Source of the DNA: Martinezella lusitana
Lineage (GTDB): Bacteria > Pseudomonadota > Alphaproteobacteria > Rhizobiales > Rhizobiaceae
Length of the DNA stretch: 64,000 nucleotides
Assembly (NCBI RefSeq): GCF_016901135.1
Contig: NZ_JAFEVL010000042.1
Coordinates: forward strand, 1-64,000
Direction of reading: 5' to 3'
Position 1 is the stretch's first letter, and every line of letters starts with the position of its first letter. The position numbers and the translations under genes are program-made. The notes beneath the pieces are model-generated. The model did not search any database. It was not told the origin of the DNA and saw nothing but the letters and a program-made list of their open reading frames with translations. Positions 28,582 through 37,455 of the stretch are shown here, piece by piece.

Positions 28582-29574
28582 ATGCAGCGGTTCATCAACA
28601 ACCCCGATGAAGTCGTTGAAGACACTGTAAAAGGCTTCATCAAGGCGCATTCGGATATTGTTCGTCTGGCCGGAAACCCACGCGTCGTCATCGCCAAGGA
28701 TGCGCCTCATGCCGGAAAGGTCGGGGTGGTCACCGGCGGCGGCTCGGGGCATGAACCGGCCTTCATCGGCTATACGGGCAAGAACATGCTGGATGCGGTC
28801 GCCGTCGGCGAACTCTTTTCCTCACCGACGGCCAAGAGTTTCCACGATGCCATTCGCGAAGCCAATGGCGGCCGCGGCGTGATCTGCCTTTACGGCAACT
28901 ATGCTGGCGACAACATGAACGTGAAGATGGCGATCAAACTCGCCGCCAAGGACGATATCGAAGTCGCAACCGTGGTCGCAAATGACGATGTCTGCTCCGC
29001 ACCGCCGGAGGAGCGCGAGAAGCGTCGCGGCGTGGCCGGCGAGATCTTCATGTGGAAGATCGGCGGCGCCAAGGCTGCGACAGGCGCAAGCCTCGAAGAA
29101 GTACGCGTCGCCGCTCAGAAGGCGATCGACAGCTGCCGTTCGGTCGGCATCGGACTTGGTCCCTGCACCCTGCCCGCTGTTGGTCACCCGAATTTCCAGA
29201 TCGAGCCCGGCACGATGGAAGTCGGCATCGGCCACCATGGCGAACCTGGCGTTCGCGTGGAGCCCCTGAAGACAGCAGCCGAAATCGCAGACGTCATGTG
29301 CCAGATCGTTCTCGACGATCACAATCTGGTTGCCGGCACGGAAGTCGCCGTCCTCGTATCCGGCCTCGGTGCTACACCGGTCAACGAGCTGTACATCCTG
29401 AACGACACGATCGCGGCGAAGATCTCCGAACGCGGTCTGAAAATCTACAAGACCTATGTCGGCAACTATTTCACCTCGCTTGAAATGGTCGGCGCGACGC
29501 TGACCGTGATGGCGCTCGACCCGGAGCTGAAAGAGCTTCTGGATGTCGAAGTCCAATGCACGACGCTGCTCTGA
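28582..29574 (+). CDS. dhaK: Dihydroxyacetone kinase subunit DhaK
   Basis: A 330-residue DhaK, the substrate-binding subunit that holds dihydroxyacetone or a related short ketose as a hemiaminal on a histidine. The key region GIGHHGEPGVRVEP (about 216-229) supplies that His, and VGVVTGGGSGHEPAFIGY (about 47-64) is the substrate loop. YGNYAGDNMN and VANDDV are also conserved. Length is as in E. coli DhaK (356) or slightly shorter. A partner DhaL follows by 13 bp. No DhaM (PTS phosphoryl donor) is present, so DhaL probably uses ATP. Confidence 0.94.
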   Translation: MQRFINNPDEVVEDTVKGFIKAHSDIVRLAGNPRVVIAKDAPHAGKVGVVTGGGSGHEPAFIGYTGKNMLDAVAVGELFSSPTAKSFHDAIREANGGRGVICLYGNYAGDNMNVKMAIKLAAKDDIEVATVVANDDVCSAPPEEREKRRGVAGEIFMWKIGGAKAATGASLEEVRVAAQKAIDSCRSVGIGLGPCTLPAVGHPNFQIEPGTMEVGIGHHGEPGVRVEPLKTAAEIADVMCQIVLDDHNLVAGTEVAVLVSGLGATPVNELYILNDTIAAKISERGLKIYKTYVGNYFTSLEMVGATLTVMALDPELKELLDVEVQCTTLL

Positions 29575-29587
29575 GGGGGACGCAACC

Positions 29588-30229
29588 ATGCAGACATTCA
29601 ACAATGCAACGGCGGGTGACATCGTGCTCGCTATGGCTGACCGCATCGTCGAAAACCGCGCCTATCTCAGCGAAATCGACGGCAAGATCGGCGATGGCGA
29701 TCACGGCGTGAACATGGCCAAGGGTTTCGGCATGGCGTCGGAGCGCCTGAAGGGCAAAAACCTCTCGCTCGCCGCTTCGCTCGACACGCTGGGTACGATC
29801 CTGATGACGGAGATCGGCGGCTCGATGGGCCCGCTCTATGGCGTCATGTTCACCGAGTTCGCCGAGAAACTGGAAGGTGTCGACGCTATCGACAGCGCCA
29901 CCTATAGCCGGATGCTGCATGCCGGTCTCGAAGGCATCCAGTCGATCGGCTCGGCCAAGGTCGGCGACAAGACGCTGCTCGATACGCTGGTTCCGGCGAC
30001 CGAGGCTTTCGACACCTCGAATGCATCAGGCAAATCCTTTGCCGAGGCGTTGGATGCATTGGTGGCCGCAGCCGAGGTTGGCCGAGACTCCACAATCAAT
30101 CTGGTCGCCAAGATCGGCCGCGCCAGCCGGCTAGGCGAACGTTCGCTCGGCGTGCTGGATGCGGGCGCGACGTCCTGTGCCATCATCCTGAAGGAGCTTT
30201 CCTTGGGCGCCCAAGCGAGGCTGCAATAG
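29588..30229 (+). CDS. dhaL: Dihydroxyacetone kinase subunit DhaL
   Basis: A 213-residue DhaL, the nucleotide-carrying helical-barrel subunit that phosphorylates the ketose held on DhaK. The Mg-ATP site GDGDHG (35-40) is intact, as are IGGSMGPLYG and VGDKTLLDTL. The ATG at 29588 follows GGGGGA; an upstream in-frame ATG lies inside dhaK. Together with DhaK it should convert dihydroxyacetone, or a C4 ketose such as erythrulose, to its phosphate. A 140-bp gap separates it from the regulator fusion that follows. Confidence 0.93.
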   Translation: MQTFNNATAGDIVLAMADRIVENRAYLSEIDGKIGDGDHGVNMAKGFGMASERLKGKNLSLAASLDTLGTILMTEIGGSMGPLYGVMFTEFAEKLEGVDAIDSATYSRMLHAGLEGIQSIGSAKVGDKTLLDTLVPATEAFDTSNASGKSFAEALDALVAAAEVGRDSTINLVAKIGRASRLGERSLGVLDAGATSCAIILKELSLGAQARLQ

Positions 30230-30369
30230 ACAGGGACATCTCATCTCCCAAGGCTGCGCGATCCCGTGACCCTGCACGGGGTCGCGCGCCGCCCTTCCCG
30301 CGAAGAAGCGATTGCAAAGATGCGCCATTGCTTTCATCTTCGCGCGGAACAAGGGAACCGTGAATCATC

Positions 30370-32466
30370 ATGACAGGCAAGGCATCTTCGGTCAGCAAAA
30401 CGGGTGGAAGCAAGGCGGGCGTGCCGGACGCGCTCGACGCCATGCCGCTACGCTATGGCGATGATCCTTATGTATGGGCCTGCTGGCTCTATTATGAAGA
30501 CGGCAAGACCCAGGGCGATATTGCCGAGATTATGGGCATTTCCCGCGCGACCGTGAACAGCTACCTGGCCGACGCGCGCAGCCGCGGCATCGTCAATATC
30601 TCGCTCGAGCCCTCGCGCCTGAGCTCGCTCTCCATCGCGCAGGAGCTCAAACGCCATTTCGGGCTGCACGACTGTCTCGTGGTGCCGAGCGACGATGGAA
30701 CACGCCCGTTGATCGACCGCCTTGGAACAGCAGGCGCGCAGGCGATCGCCAAACTGCTGAAATCCGGCGATACACTCGCCGTCGCCTGGGGTCGCACGGT
30801 TCTGGCGATCGCCGAACATTCCAATGTTCCGAACCTGCAGGATGTCACGATCGTTCAGGCGACCGGCGGCACGCGGGCACGCTTCGCCTATACGCCGGAG
30901 CTCTGTGCGGCCGCCTTCGCCAATGCCGTTGGCGGCAGGGTGATCAATATCACCGCTCCGGCCATCGTCTCGACGGCCGAGGTTCGCGGTATCCTGCTGC
31001 GCGAGCCGCTGATCGAAGATCAGTTTTCGATCCTTTCCAAAGCCAACAAGGCCCTCTTCGGCATATCCTCGTTGCGGCCGAATTCGACGATCCACACGAG
31101 CGGCTTCTTCGAATCCGTCTCGCTTCAGGATTATCTGGCCAAGAATGCCGTCGGCGTCGTCGCCGGTCGCTTCATTGATCCGAAAGGCCTGCCGGTCGCC
31201 GGTCCGCTCGATGACAGAACCATCGGCATATCCCTCGATATGCTGAAGTCGATCGGCTTGCGTATCGGAGTCGCCGGCGGCTTCGATAAGGTGCCTGCCA
31301 TTCTTGCGGCATTGCGCGGCGGCTATATCAATGTGCTGATCACCGACGCGGCCACCGGTCGAGGCATTCTGAATGCGGATGGGGTGACGGGGTTCGACCC
31401 GAAGGCAACCCAGCGCCCGAAAGCGGATAACAGCGTCGCACTGCCCAGCAGCTATCGCACGCATATCAAGAAGTTCCTGAACAATCCCGATGATGTCGTC
31501 GACGAAATGCTGGATGGTGTCGTCAAGGCGCATGCGTCCTATCTCGCGCCGATCAAGGGATCGAACCGGGCGCTGGTCGCGCGCAACGGCCCCCGGCCAG
31601 AAAAGGTCGGCCTCGTCATCGGCGGCGGCACGGGCCACGAACCCGGCTTTCTCGGCTATGTCGGCAAGGGCCTCGCCGACGCTGTCGCCATCGGGAATAT
31701 CTTCTCGTCGCCCCCGCCGACGCCGATCCTCGAATGCGCCAAGGCGGCTTCCGGCGGAAAAGGCGTGCTCTTCGTCTACGGCAATTATGCCGGCGACGTC
31801 ATGAACTTCGAGATGGCTGCGGAAATGGCGCAGGAACAGCAGATTGACGTTCGGACCGTATTGACCACTGACGACATCGCATCGTCCCCCATTGAGGACA
31901 GGGAAGGTCGCCGCGGCGTTGCGGGCAATTTTTTCATTTTTAAGATTGCAGGTGCGGCCTGCGACAGGGGCCTCTCGCTCGATGTCTGCGAGGCCATAAC
32001 GCGCAAGGCCAATAACCGGACCTTCACAATGGGTGTTGCGCTGGAGCCCTGTTCGCTGCCGCAGACGCGGCGTCACAATTTCGAGATCGGACCAGACGAT
32101 ATCGAGTTCGGCATGGGCATCCACGGCGAACGCGGCGTTACCCGCGAGAAAATGATGACCGCAGACGAGATTACAGACCGTGTCATGGACCGGATTTTCT
32201 CCGAAATGAAGCCTGCTTCGGGCGACCGGGTCGCGGTGCTGATCAACTCCTTCGGTGCGACGCCGCTGATGGAGCTCTACATCCTGTTCCGGCGCGTCGA
32301 GCAACGGCTGAGCGCCAAGGACATCAAGATCGAGGCGAATTGGGTGGGACACTACTGCACGTCGCTCGACATGGTCGGCGCATCCATATCCATTTTGCAT
32401 CTCGATCAGGAGCTGACGGAATTGCTGTACCACCCATGCGATACCTTCGCTCTGAGGGTCGGATGA
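30370..32466 (+). CDS. SorC-type transcription regulator fused to a second DhaK domain
   Basis: A 698-residue fusion. The N-terminal part is a SorC/DeoR-like regulator: helix-turn-helix at about 45-75 (TQGDIAEIMGISRATVNSYLADARSRG), then a sugar-phosphate-binding domain (about 88-345) with AVAWGRTVLAIAEH and RIGVAGGFDKVPAILAALRGGYINVLITD. From about residue 362 it is a complete DhaK: KVGLVIGGGTGHEPGFLGYVGKG and the hemiaminal His585 in GMGIHGERGV. The frame is open throughout and the linker is short, so the fusion is not a sequencing artefact of two genes. It is likely to control this operon while binding or phosphorylating the ketose. Confidence 0.92.
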   Translation: MTGKASSVSKTGGSKAGVPDALDAMPLRYGDDPYVWACWLYYEDGKTQGDIAEIMGISRATVNSYLADARSRGIVNISLEPSRLSSLSIAQELKRHFGLHDCLVVPSDDGTRPLIDRLGTAGAQAIAKLLKSGDTLAVAWGRTVLAIAEHSNVPNLQDVTIVQATGGTRARFAYTPELCAAAFANAVGGRVINITAPAIVSTAEVRGILLREPLIEDQFSILSKANKALFGISSLRPNSTIHTSGFFESVSLQDYLAKNAVGVVAGRFIDPKGLPVAGPLDDRTIGISLDMLKSIGLRIGVAGGFDKVPAILAALRGGYINVLITDAATGRGILNADGVTGFDPKATQRPKADNSVALPSSYRTHIKKFLNNPDDVVDEMLDGVVKAHASYLAPIKGSNRALVARNGPRPEKVGLVIGGGTGHEPGFLGYVGKGLADAVAIGNIFSSPPPTPILECAKAASGGKGVLFVYGNYAGDVMNFEMAAEMAQEQQIDVRTVLTTDDIASSPIEDREGRRGVAGNFFIFKIAGAACDRGLSLDVCEAITRKANNRTFTMGVALEPCSLPQTRRHNFEIGPDDIEFGMGIHGERGVTREKMMTADEITDRVMDRIFSEMKPASGDRVAVLINSFGATPLMELYILFRRVEQRLSAKDIKIEANWVGHYCTSLDMVGASISILHLDQELTELLYHPCDTFALRVG

Positions 32467-32521
32467 TCGTATAAGAATGTGCCCGGCAAGCCTCAGGGCC
32501 TGCTGGATCGGGAGGAAGACG

Positions 32522-33178
32522 ATGTCAGAAAAAGCGGCGCGATGCCTGTGCGGCATGTTTCAGCGCATATCGATCGCGATCAATGCCGGGAAGGACCACC
32601 TCTCGGAACTGGACGGAGCGATCGGTGACGCGGACCACGGGATCACCATGTCCCTCGGCTTCATGGCCGTGAATGCCGAACTGACAAAACTTGATCTTGC
32701 GCAGACGCTGCCCTCGGAGATCTTCGCCGTGGCGGCGTCAGCTTTTCTGGATGCCGTCGGCGCATCGACCGGACCGCTTTACGCGACAGGTTTCCGCAGG
32801 GCTTCGCAAGCGCTGAAATCGGATGAATCGCTCTCGCCGGCCTGCCAGGCGATGATCGTCGACGAAATGAGGGCCGGCATTCAACAGCGCGGCAAGGGCC
32901 GACGTGGCGACAAGACGATGCTCGACGCCTGGATCCCCGCCGCCGAAGCCGCCGTCAATGCAAGCGCTCGCTCGCTTGATGTTGCTGGCATGTGGAACGG
33001 CATCCTGGAAGCGGCCGAAGCGGGCGCGAACTCGACAAGCTCCATGGTCGCGGCCCGTGGACGGGCGGCTCGGCTGGGCGAGCGATCTTTGGGACATATC
33101 GATCCGGGGGCAGCATCAGCCGTAATCATCCTGCGTGCGATGCGGGATACGTTTGTGGAGGGCAAAGGGAGCGGTTGA
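32522..33178 (+). CDS. dhaL: Second DhaL subunit
   Basis: A 218-residue DhaL paralogue, partner of the fused DhaK. The metal-nucleotide motif is GDADHG (35-40), with IGDADHGITM in place of the first copy's GDGDHG. GASTGPLYATGF and RRGDKTMLDAWIPA match the family. The ATG at 32522 has GGAGGAAG upstream. It ends the operon. Divergence from the first DhaL (different loops, insertion QQRGKGRRG) suggests that each DhaK has its own dedicated partner and not a recent duplication. Confidence 0.92.
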   Translation: MSEKAARCLCGMFQRISIAINAGKDHLSELDGAIGDADHGITMSLGFMAVNAELTKLDLAQTLPSEIFAVAASAFLDAVGASTGPLYATGFRRASQALKSDESLSPACQAMIVDEMRAGIQQRGKGRRGDKTMLDAWIPAAEAAVNASARSLDVAGMWNGILEAAEAGANSTSSMVAARGRAARLGERSLGHIDPGAASAVIILRAMRDTFVEGKGSG

Positions 33179-33407
33179 GCCTCAATCGAGGCTTTCAAAT
33201 CGCTGCCAACTCGTTTGATGACCTCATCCAGAAAACGTCGACGCTTCTGCCATCGTTCGACAGAATTTAAAAGGCCTAGGCCTATTCAACGAGCGGATGC
33301 TGATGGCCGCAGGCAATAAGACTTCTGCCCCAAGCTTAGTCGCGCCATGGAGATGACGGTGGCATTCCGTTGATGCATGCGCGTTCTCTCGGCGAAGCAC
33401 ACAGCAA

Positions 33408-34395
33408 TCAATCGAAACGTCTGACCCATTTTATTGTCTCTTCAAGAGCGTCAAGAGGCTGCGGCGCATCGATCAATAGTCGCTGATGATCGTCGAAACG
33501 GATCGGTTTCAGCACTTGGGCAACACGCTGATATGCCTCCGGAATCATCCCACGGCGATTTCGCCCAACTGCGGCCTCTCGCCGGCCTGAATGACGATAC
33601 CGCCATCATCGGGATATAGGGGGCACGAAGCGCCCAGATCTTCGGCAAGTTTGGACTGGCCACCGAGGTCGCTCAACAAGCCGTCGTCAATGAATGTCAA
33701 CCAGTTGACGGTGCGTATCGCCCGTTTGCGCAGACGATTCATCCGCACATACCAGCGTGACTGTTCCGGCAAGTCCAAGCCAGGAAACCGTTTGGCAATG
33801 GGGAATGCCAGGAGACGGTCGGCAAGTCCCTGGCGGCCTTCATTGAACAAGATCGAAAGGCCAGCCGTGCCATAAGCAGGCTTTATCTTCCCGCACCAAC
33901 CGAGAATAAGGAATCGATAGCGATCATAGCCGACAGTCTCGGGCCAACTGGCCGGCAAATAGATCCCGATGCGGGAAAACTCCCGCATCTCCGTCTGCCC
34001 GATTGCTTCGGCATAATAGATCGTCGGATCATCCAAGTCGCCACCGTCGGGATAACCGAACAACGAAGCATCGAAACCGTCATCATTCTTGACATTATCA
34101 GGCGTACGCGCTCGTTCCCGGATATAACTGTCATAGTCGATATCACTCAAAGCATGCAGCCGGCGGCCGTCATGTGGTATGTAGTGCGTCACCTTGTCGG
34201 CAAAATTTGCTTATATTCCAGCAGGACGTCCGCCATTCGCTCACGAATCTCGATACTCGTAGCATTCTGCAAGGCAAAATCGATATAGTGACCAAAGCGC
34301 AATATGGGAATACCGCGCTCGGACGCCATCCCTATCGCGTCGAGAAAACTCCAGTCGCGTGCATCTGCCGAAATACTGCAATCTCCACTAATCAA
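33408..34395 (-). pseudogene. DUF3396-type immunity gene, third copy, frameshifted twice
   Basis: Compared with the two intact copies upstream, three frames together cover the whole protein. The first (TTG start at 34395) ends at EYKQILPTR, where one base is missing near 34192. The second runs THYIPHDGRRLHAL to GERPQLGEIAVG, ending at 33545. The third continues from there (IPEAYQRVAQVLKPIRF to IKWVRRFD) and stops at 33408. The same RRFD ending is found in all three copies. It overlaps the second copy by eight bases. It is probably a decaying duplicate, or a cryptic reserve of immunity sequence. Confidence 0.85.
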
Positions 34396-35407
34396 ATCGC
34401 CTTACCCAGCTCAGGGTTTCTTCGATTGGGTCGAGAGGGGCCGGAAGTGGAAAGAGGCCTCGGCGATAGGCTTCGAAACGAACTGGGTGGAGCGCCTGAG
34501 CGACGCGCCGATAGTCATCAAGGACCAATCCGCGATTGACGTCTCCAAGTTGGGGCTCTTCACCTGCTTGGATAACGATACCACCTCGGAACGGATATAT
34601 AGGACATGTGGAGCCCAATTGTTCCTGCAACATAACTGTGTCGCCAAGCTTCTCGACAAGGTTATCGCCAAGCAATGTAAGCCAGTTAATCGACTTGATC
34701 GACAGCCCATCGCCAAGATCAGATTCGACTTCAAAATGTCCAGGATCAGAAAAATCGAGGCCGGGAAATCGCTTTAAGGCAGGAAGGATAGTGGTGTCAG
34801 CTGCATTTCCGCCTGAAAAGATCCCATGTTCGAACAAAAGACTGTAGCCGGCACCTCCATGCAGCGTCTCGACCATTGCCCCCCAGCGTTTCGTCATATC
34901 GAGAAGGATACTGTAACCGCGTTCAGCAACAAATGCCGCCGGGAAATAAGCGCATATGTATGACCTGCCGAGCGGCCTTAGGGGATCAGGCCCAACAGCC
35001 GAAAACGAAATACTCAGCGGCGTCGGCTCATCAATAATTCGTTTACCGGGATATCCGAACACCATTGTATCCATAGGCTCGCTCGACGGCAGGCTCTTTG
35101 CCTTGTCTTCGTAGTAATCGATATATGCCTCGCCCTGGACCTTTGTTAAACAATTGGCGTCGACTTTGACGAAATGCGATAGTCGATCAGGGAACAATGC
35201 ATGGTATTCCCGCAGCATGGAGCAAAGAGCCAGCCGCGTTTCGACCGTCTCGCCTTTCAAGAGGTAAAGCTCCAAGGCGAATCCAACCCTCGTCTCCACA
35301 AAGCCGTTGCGCGCAAACACGATATTGTCGATCTCTGCGGCGGCGGATGCAGTTAAAGTCATCGCTGTGATCCTGACATTTCGGAGGCTTGCGCCAAAAT
35401 GCGGCAT
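34388..35407 (-). CDS. DUF3396-type VI immunity protein, copy 2
   Basis: A 339-residue protein, paralogous to the upstream copy, of the DUF3396 (type VI immunity) family. Shared landmarks are AYFPAAF, the segment INWLTLLGD, GGIVIQAGEEPQLGDVNRG, and the ending ETLSWVRRFD. I chose ATG 35407, which overlaps the stop of the previous gene (TGATG) and gives the same length as that copy; ATG 35362 with AGGA upstream is an alternative. No signal peptide, in keeping with protection against a cytoplasmic nuclease. It probably neutralises the nuclease encoded just upstream or a close variant of it. Confidence 0.85.
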   Translation of the reverse strand: MPHFGASLRNVRITAMTLTASAAAEIDNIVFARNGFVETRVGFALELYLLKGETVETRLALCSMLREYHALFPDRLSHFVKVDANCLTKVQGEAYIDYYEDKAKSLPSSEPMDTMVFGYPGKRIIDEPTPLSISFSAVGPDPLRPLGRSYICAYFPAAFVAERGYSILLDMTKRWGAMVETLHGGAGYSLLFEHGIFSGGNAADTTILPALKRFPGLDFSDPGHFEVESDLGDGLSIKSINWLTLLGDNLVEKLGDTVMLQEQLGSTCPIYPFRGGIVIQAGEEPQLGDVNRGLVLDDYRRVAQALHPVRFEAYRRGLFPLPAPLDPIEETLSWVRRFD

Positions 35408-36429
35408 CAATCGAAACGCCTTAACCATGCCAGGGTCTCGTCTTTGTCATCCAATGGCGGAGAGAGGCCTTCAAAGATTCCGCGCCGACCGAAATCCTCG
35501 AATCGGAGAGGCTTTAAAACTTCTGCGACGCTGCGATAGGCGTCCAGAATCTCCCCACGGTTGATATCACCGATTTTTGGTTCCGGTCCCGCCTGAACAA
35601 TGACACCGCCATCATAGGAATGAACGGAACACGCGGCATTCAGTGCATCACGGGTCTTATCTATGCCACCGATCATTTCGAGCCGCTCGTCATCAATCAG
35701 AGTTAACCAATTAATCGACCGTATAACGGGCGTCGTCGCAGCTTCGCTTCTAACACGCCATAGGCTCAGGTCTGGATAGTCAAAGCCCGCGAACCGCTTC
35801 AGGAATGGAACCGCAAGGTCAACGAATGGACCTCGTCCGCCCCCTTCTTCCATGACAAGGCCTAGACCGAAGGTACCGTGAATGGGCTGCCCGATCGCCG
35901 CCCAGCGGCTCAAAACGGTTAGCAGCTTGGAATAGTCGCCTTGGGGCCAGTCAGCCGGGAAATAGGCTTCCAATCGCCCTAATGCGTTATTCTTGTTTCC
36001 CAATCGTTTTTCCGCGATCGCTGGCCGAGCCACCACACCGATATGATAGGGCGTGGGCTCATCTCTATCGACAGCCTTGGCAAAACCATAAAGTTCCGCA
36101 TCAAATCCTTCCACCCGCTCTTCAGGTGGTATGCTTCGCATGTGATCAGTGAAATAACCGATATAGTCGAAGCCCTTCGTGGGCTTCAGGCGGTTGCCAT
36201 CGTAAGGCATGTAGTGGGTGATCTTATCGGAAAAGATTCTGCCGTAGTCTTCGATTAGACGTATGAGTTGCATACGGACATCGTTGTCATAAGCATGACT
36301 GAAATATAGCTTCAGGACGAAGCCGAATTGAAGTGCCGGATTGCCGCGCTTGTCAGCAATCGTTAGTTTCGTCAGATCGGATATGGTCCGAAATTCCGAC
36401 AGGATTTTATTGTAATCAATTTCTGTCAC
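35407..36429 (-). CDS. DUF3396-type VI immunity protein, copy 1
   Basis: A 340-residue cytoplasmic protein of the DUF3396 family, which contains immunity proteins of VRR-NUC-type T6SS effectors. It lies 36 bp downstream of the PD-(D/E)xK effector gene, the usual position of a cognate immunity gene. Landmarks shared with copies 2 and 3 are AYFPADWPQ, INWLTLIDD, GGVIVQAGPEPKIGDINRG, and TLAWLRRFD. The start MTEIDYNKIL is taken as is. Sequence divergence among the three copies suggests protection against several toxin variants. Confidence 0.86.
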   Translation of the reverse strand: MTEIDYNKILSEFRTISDLTKLTIADKRGNPALQFGFVLKLYFSHAYDNDVRMQLIRLIEDYGRIFSDKITHYMPYDGNRLKPTKGFDYIGYFTDHMRSIPPEERVEGFDAELYGFAKAVDRDEPTPYHIGVVARPAIAEKRLGNKNNALGRLEAYFPADWPQGDYSKLLTVLSRWAAIGQPIHGTFGLGLVMEEGGGRGPFVDLAVPFLKRFAGFDYPDLSLWRVRSEAATTPVIRSINWLTLIDDERLEMIGGIDKTRDALNAACSVHSYDGGVIVQAGPEPKIGDINRGEILDAYRSVAEVLKPLRFEDFGRRGIFEGLSPPLDDKDETLAWLRRFD

Positions 36430-36465
36430 TCTTCACTCCACCTGCGAGTAAGGACCATATCGAGC

Positions 36466-37455
36466 TCACAACGCCCCGAGCGCACCGAGCGATAATCCGC
36501 CAGTCTCCGGAGCAAGCAAAATGGCGCCTACGGCCACGGCACCTACACCAACCGGAACGAGCCATCCCGCGTTACGGCTGAACCAACTCTCGTTATTCGA
36601 TGGCTCGGATTCCCGTTCCGCCTGTGGGGCTGGTTGAGTAACCGGCGATTTGTTGCCATCGTCATCATCGCATTTACAGTCTTTTTTGAAGTTGATGTCG
36701 TTGCGATCTTGGTCGGTATCCTGCCCGATTTCATCGTAGACGTCATTTTGATCGCCACGATATCGATCCTTCGGCAATTTGTTTTCGCCAAAACTATTGT
36801 TGTCGTGATCGGTGTAGTCAGGCATTCTCGTGCCCTTGGGTCCACCTCTCAGTTGGTTTCCACCGTCATCCAGACGATATGTCCACTTCCCATCCTCGCC
36901 AATTTCATAGGCGCCGCCGGGTGTTACGTTACGTCCTGCCTGACCGGCCCAATCTGCTATCTTGCCGTCGATGCAACGCTGGCTGAAGGTTTTTGCAGCT
37001 TTGCATTCACATGCAAATTCACATATCTTTTCCAATATCTCGCGCTGAGGCCCTTTAACGTCACCTGTATAGTAGCCGCCCGCAGAGATCGTATTACCCT
37101 TGTTCAGCAACATACGATCTGTCAGGCGCGTGACATTGCGGCCTTCCATGAACACGTTCGGCGACCACGAAAGAAAAGTGGCGCGATCTTTGTTCACACC
37201 GGAGATGACGCCACCACCGACACCGGGCTCATCGCCAAACGAACGATAGAATTCGGAGCCCTTAATCCCATTCATCGCTCCACCATGCGAAAAAACGGTC
37301 GTCGTGCCCTTGGCAAGGTCTCGTGCGTAGGCGGTGTTGGTATAGGGGATAGGCTTGTCGGGGCTTTTGCAGACATCCGGCATCGTCGATCTCACCCAGC
37401 CATCAGAATGCTTGTGGCAGAGCGTCAATCCATTGATAGCAATGGTTTCCTGCAT
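36466..37455 (-). CDS. T6SS effector: DUF4150 PAAR-like domain plus PD-(D/E)xK nuclease
   Basis: A 329-residue protein. Residues 1-120 are DUF4150 (PAAR-like), which caps the VgrG spike: it has TLCHKHSDGWVRSTMPDVCKSP and PYTNTAYARDLAKGT. Residues about 150-265 look like a VRR-NUC/restriction-like nuclease: RMPD (Asp213), ENK (Glu224, Lys226), then a Cys pair KDCKC. In VRR-NUC effectors the pattern PD...ExK forms the active site. The C-terminus (298-315) is hydrophobic and may be a membrane-crossing aid. The start overlaps the upstream stop (ATGA). The nuclease call rests on motifs; Asp-Glu-Lys order and spacing fit. Confidence 0.75.
   Translation of the reverse strand: MQETIAINGLTLCHKHSDGWVRSTMPDVCKSPDKPIPYTNTAYARDLAKGTTTVFSHGGAMNGIKGSEFYRSFGDEPGVGGGVISGVNKDRATFLSWSPNVFMEGRNVTRLTDRMLLNKGNTISAGGYYTGDVKGPQREILEKICEFACECKAAKTFSQRCIDGKIADWAGQAGRNVTPGGAYEIGEDGKWTYRLDDGGNQLRGGPKGTRMPDYTDHDNNSFGENKLPKDRYRGDQNDVYDEIGQDTDQDRNDINFKKDCKCDDDDGNKSPVTQPAPQAERESEPSNNESWFSRNAGWLVPVGVGAVAVGAILLAPETGGLSLGALGAL

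Noticed and set aside
30448..32556. 702-codon open frame on the minus strand
   Set aside because: Lies fully opposite the SorC-DhaK fusion; composition (Arg, Gln, Asp, His rich, no motif) is that of an antisense shadow in GC-rich DNA.
33272..33283. 12-bp palindrome AGGCCTAGGCCT after the last dhaL
   Set aside because: Too short and without a T run to be called a terminator; may be chance in GC-rich DNA.
35362..35407. Alternative start for DUF3396 copy 2 at 35362
   Set aside because: It has a fair binding site, but the TGATG overlap at 35407 and equal length with copy 1 favour the longer form; not excluded.
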